Source: Dehalococcoidia bacterium
GTDB lineage: Bacteria; Chloroflexota; Dehalococcoidia; E44-bin15
Length of the DNA: 6,732 bases
Assembly: GCA_030667555.1 (NCBI GenBank)
Contig: DAOUVR010000063.1
Location: 1 to 6,732, forward strand
Direction of reading: 5' to 3'
Numbering within the stretch: position 1 is the stretch's first letter; the number at the start of each line of letters is the position of its first letter. Below, one piece after another: positions 5,547 through 6,732 of the stretch. The notes under the pieces were generated by a model. That model saw only the letters and a program-made list of their open reading frames with translations. It did no database searches and was not told the DNA's origin. A program made the translations under genes and the position numbers.

Positions 5547-6732
5547 CTACACTTTCTCTATGTTACAAAGGAATGTCTTGTATTCCGGTATATTGGTATT
5601 GGCGTCCCCTACATGCGGGGTAAGGATGTTGCCACTACTATGGAAGGCACTGGACCGTCCCACGAAGCCATAATGCCACGGGACGCCCACATGGTCAACC
5701 TTCTGTCCCCCGATAGTCATTCTCTGGAACCGCGGTGTCACGATCGCCACCGCCAGGACGTAGCCCCGCGCCGTGGACACCTTCACCTTGTCGCCATTCT
5801 TGATCCGCTTCTCAGCCGCGAGCTCTGGGCCCAACTCGGCGAATACTTCAGGCTGGAGCTCATTGAGCCACGGGTGGTTGCGGGTCATCTGCCCCGCCTG
5901 CCACATTTCGGTCACCCTGTAAGTCATGCCGACGTAGGGGAACTCATCAGGCCCACCCTTCTTGTTCCAGCCCCCCAGGTCGCCCACGTAGCAGCACGGG
6001 TTGTTGAACCCTGGGGTGCCCTTTCCGGTGAGGTCGCCATTGGTCACACCAGTCACCAGATTGGTGTGGAGTGGGCTCTCCCACGGCTCATATGCCACAG
6101 GGAATGGTCCCTCAGCTCTTCCCGGCCCCCAGATATGCGCCACACCTTCGGTTTGCATGATGAAGGGGAGGTACTTGGCACCTGGGGCAGCCTCGTTTAT
6201 CGCCGGCCATCCCCCGTCAGGTATGTCACCCAGCCATGACCCGTTGGAACGCTGAATAACGGGGTGTTCACTGTCCCACGGTTGGCCATCGAAGTCCACC
6301 GACGCCCTGTTGTATATGATACGCCGGTTTATCGGCCAGCACCAGGACCAGTTGGAGTACAGACCGATCTGATTCAGACTGGCATCCACCGGGTCGCGGT
6401 CCTTGGCCCTGTTTCTGCCATCCTCGGTGAACATGCCCGAGTACAGCCAGTTGCCCGAGCAGGTAGACCCATCAGTCTTAAGAGATACGAAGTTCTTCAC
6501 CAGGGACTTATCGGCAACGTTGTAGCCGTGTATCTCCAGCGCAACTTCATTGGGATCAGCCTCGTCAGCATACTCGCCGGTCGTATGGTAATCCCAGAAT
6601 AGTTTGTTTATTGGGTCCGCTTTGGGACCAGTTTCCCCAGCGTATTTCTCTTTGAGCTTGAGCACGAGCGTGTCGATTATTGCCAGGTCAGACTTGGCCT
6701 CTCCTACAGGCTCGACAGCCTTGTATCGCCAC
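5547..6732 (-). CDS. fdnG: Formate dehydrogenase alpha (catalytic) subunit, C-terminal part only
   Basis: This is a member of the molybdopterin oxidoreductase family, FdnG/FdoG branch, the subunit that oxidises formate to CO2. Only the last 394 or so codons are visible; the frame is open to the window end. The visible part begins in the segment KSDLAIIDTLVLKLKEKY, which matches the region before an ITKAFWNY-like block (here INKLFWDYHT). It ends with the dinucleotide-binding domain: EFPYVGMTYRVTEMW, KNGDKVKVSTARGYV, VPWHYGFVG and GDANTNIPEYKTFLCNIEKV, close to the E. coli C-terminus. The active-site selenocysteine or cysteine, the 4Fe-4S site and the expected Tat signal all lie beyond the window, so metal and substrate cannot be checked. 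The downstream beta, gamma, FdhE and Tat genes support a respiratory, exported enzyme. A related non-formate enzyme of this branch is possible. Confidence 0.92.
   Translation of the reverse strand, partial: WRYKAVEPVGEAKSDLAIIDTLVLKLKEKYAGETGPKADPINKLFWDYHTTGEYADEADPNEVALEIHGYNVADKSLVKNFVSLKTDGSTCSGNWLYSGMFTEDGRNRAKDRDPVDASLNQIGLYSNWSWCWPINRRIIYNRASVDFDGQPWDSEHPVIQRSNGSWLGDIPDGGWPAINEAAPGAKYLPFIMQTEGVAHIWGPGRAEGPFPVAYEPWESPLHTNLVTGVTNGDLTGKGTPGFNNPCCYVGDLGGWNKKGGPDEFPYVGMTYRVTEMWQAGQMTRNHPWLNELQPEVFAELGPELAAEKRIKNGDKVKVSTARGYVLAVAIVTPRFQRMTIGGQKVDHVGVPWHYGFVGRSSAFHSSGNILTPHVGDANTNIPEYKTFLCNIEKV

Noticed and set aside
5487..6239. Long plus-strand open frame (250 codons) opposite the alpha subunit gene
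   Set aside because: It is antisense to strongly conserved coding sequence, has no recognisable domain and its composition follows the codon pattern of the opposite strand.

Overview
The window (6732 bases, roughly 53-55% GC by eye) is a densely packed bacterial respiratory region. Every gene I can support lies on the minus strand, so transcription runs from high to low coordinates. In that order the genes are: the catalytic subunit of a formate-dehydrogenase-type molybdo/tungsto-enzyme (its C-terminal part only, cut by the window end), its four-cluster iron-sulfur subunit, its di-heme b membrane subunit, the maturation factor FdhE, a TatA, a TatB-like protein, TatC, a gap of about 350 bases, then NuoA, NuoB and the first part of NuoC (cut by window position 1).

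Block 1 (about 6732 to 1702) reads as one operon, fdnGHI-fdhE-tatA-tatB-tatC. Gaps are 1 to 84 bases and no convincing terminator lies inside. The logic is coherent. Alpha subunits of this family normally carry a twin-arginine signal (the N-terminus is outside the window). FdhE handles iron-sulfur/redox maturation of that enzyme, and TatABC is the pore that exports the folded alpha-beta pair. The b-type cytochrome then passes electrons from formate across the membrane to quinone.

Block 2 (1348 to 1) is the start of a complex I operon, nuoABC. It appears to have its own sigma-70-like promoter (TTGATT, 17 bases, TATATT) only about 16 bases ahead of an unusual TTG start codon. Complex I uses the same quinone pool but from the NADH or ferredoxin side, so the adjacency puts two quinone-linked modules together.

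The organism is a quinone-based, at least facultatively anaerobic respirer. Formate dehydrogenase with FdhE and cytochrome b, the Tat system and complex I occur in many phyla. Several short proteins diverge from the proteobacterial versions, and I lean weakly to a Chloroflexota-like or other non-proteobacterial lineage, which the sequence alone does not prove.

No obviously novel system is present. The points most worth a second look are a natural Glu-to-Gln change at a conserved charged site of NuoA, a 90-base in-frame tandem duplication in the TatB-like tail, a glycine run in the iron-sulfur subunit, and the linkage of the Tat genes to a probable Tat substrate.
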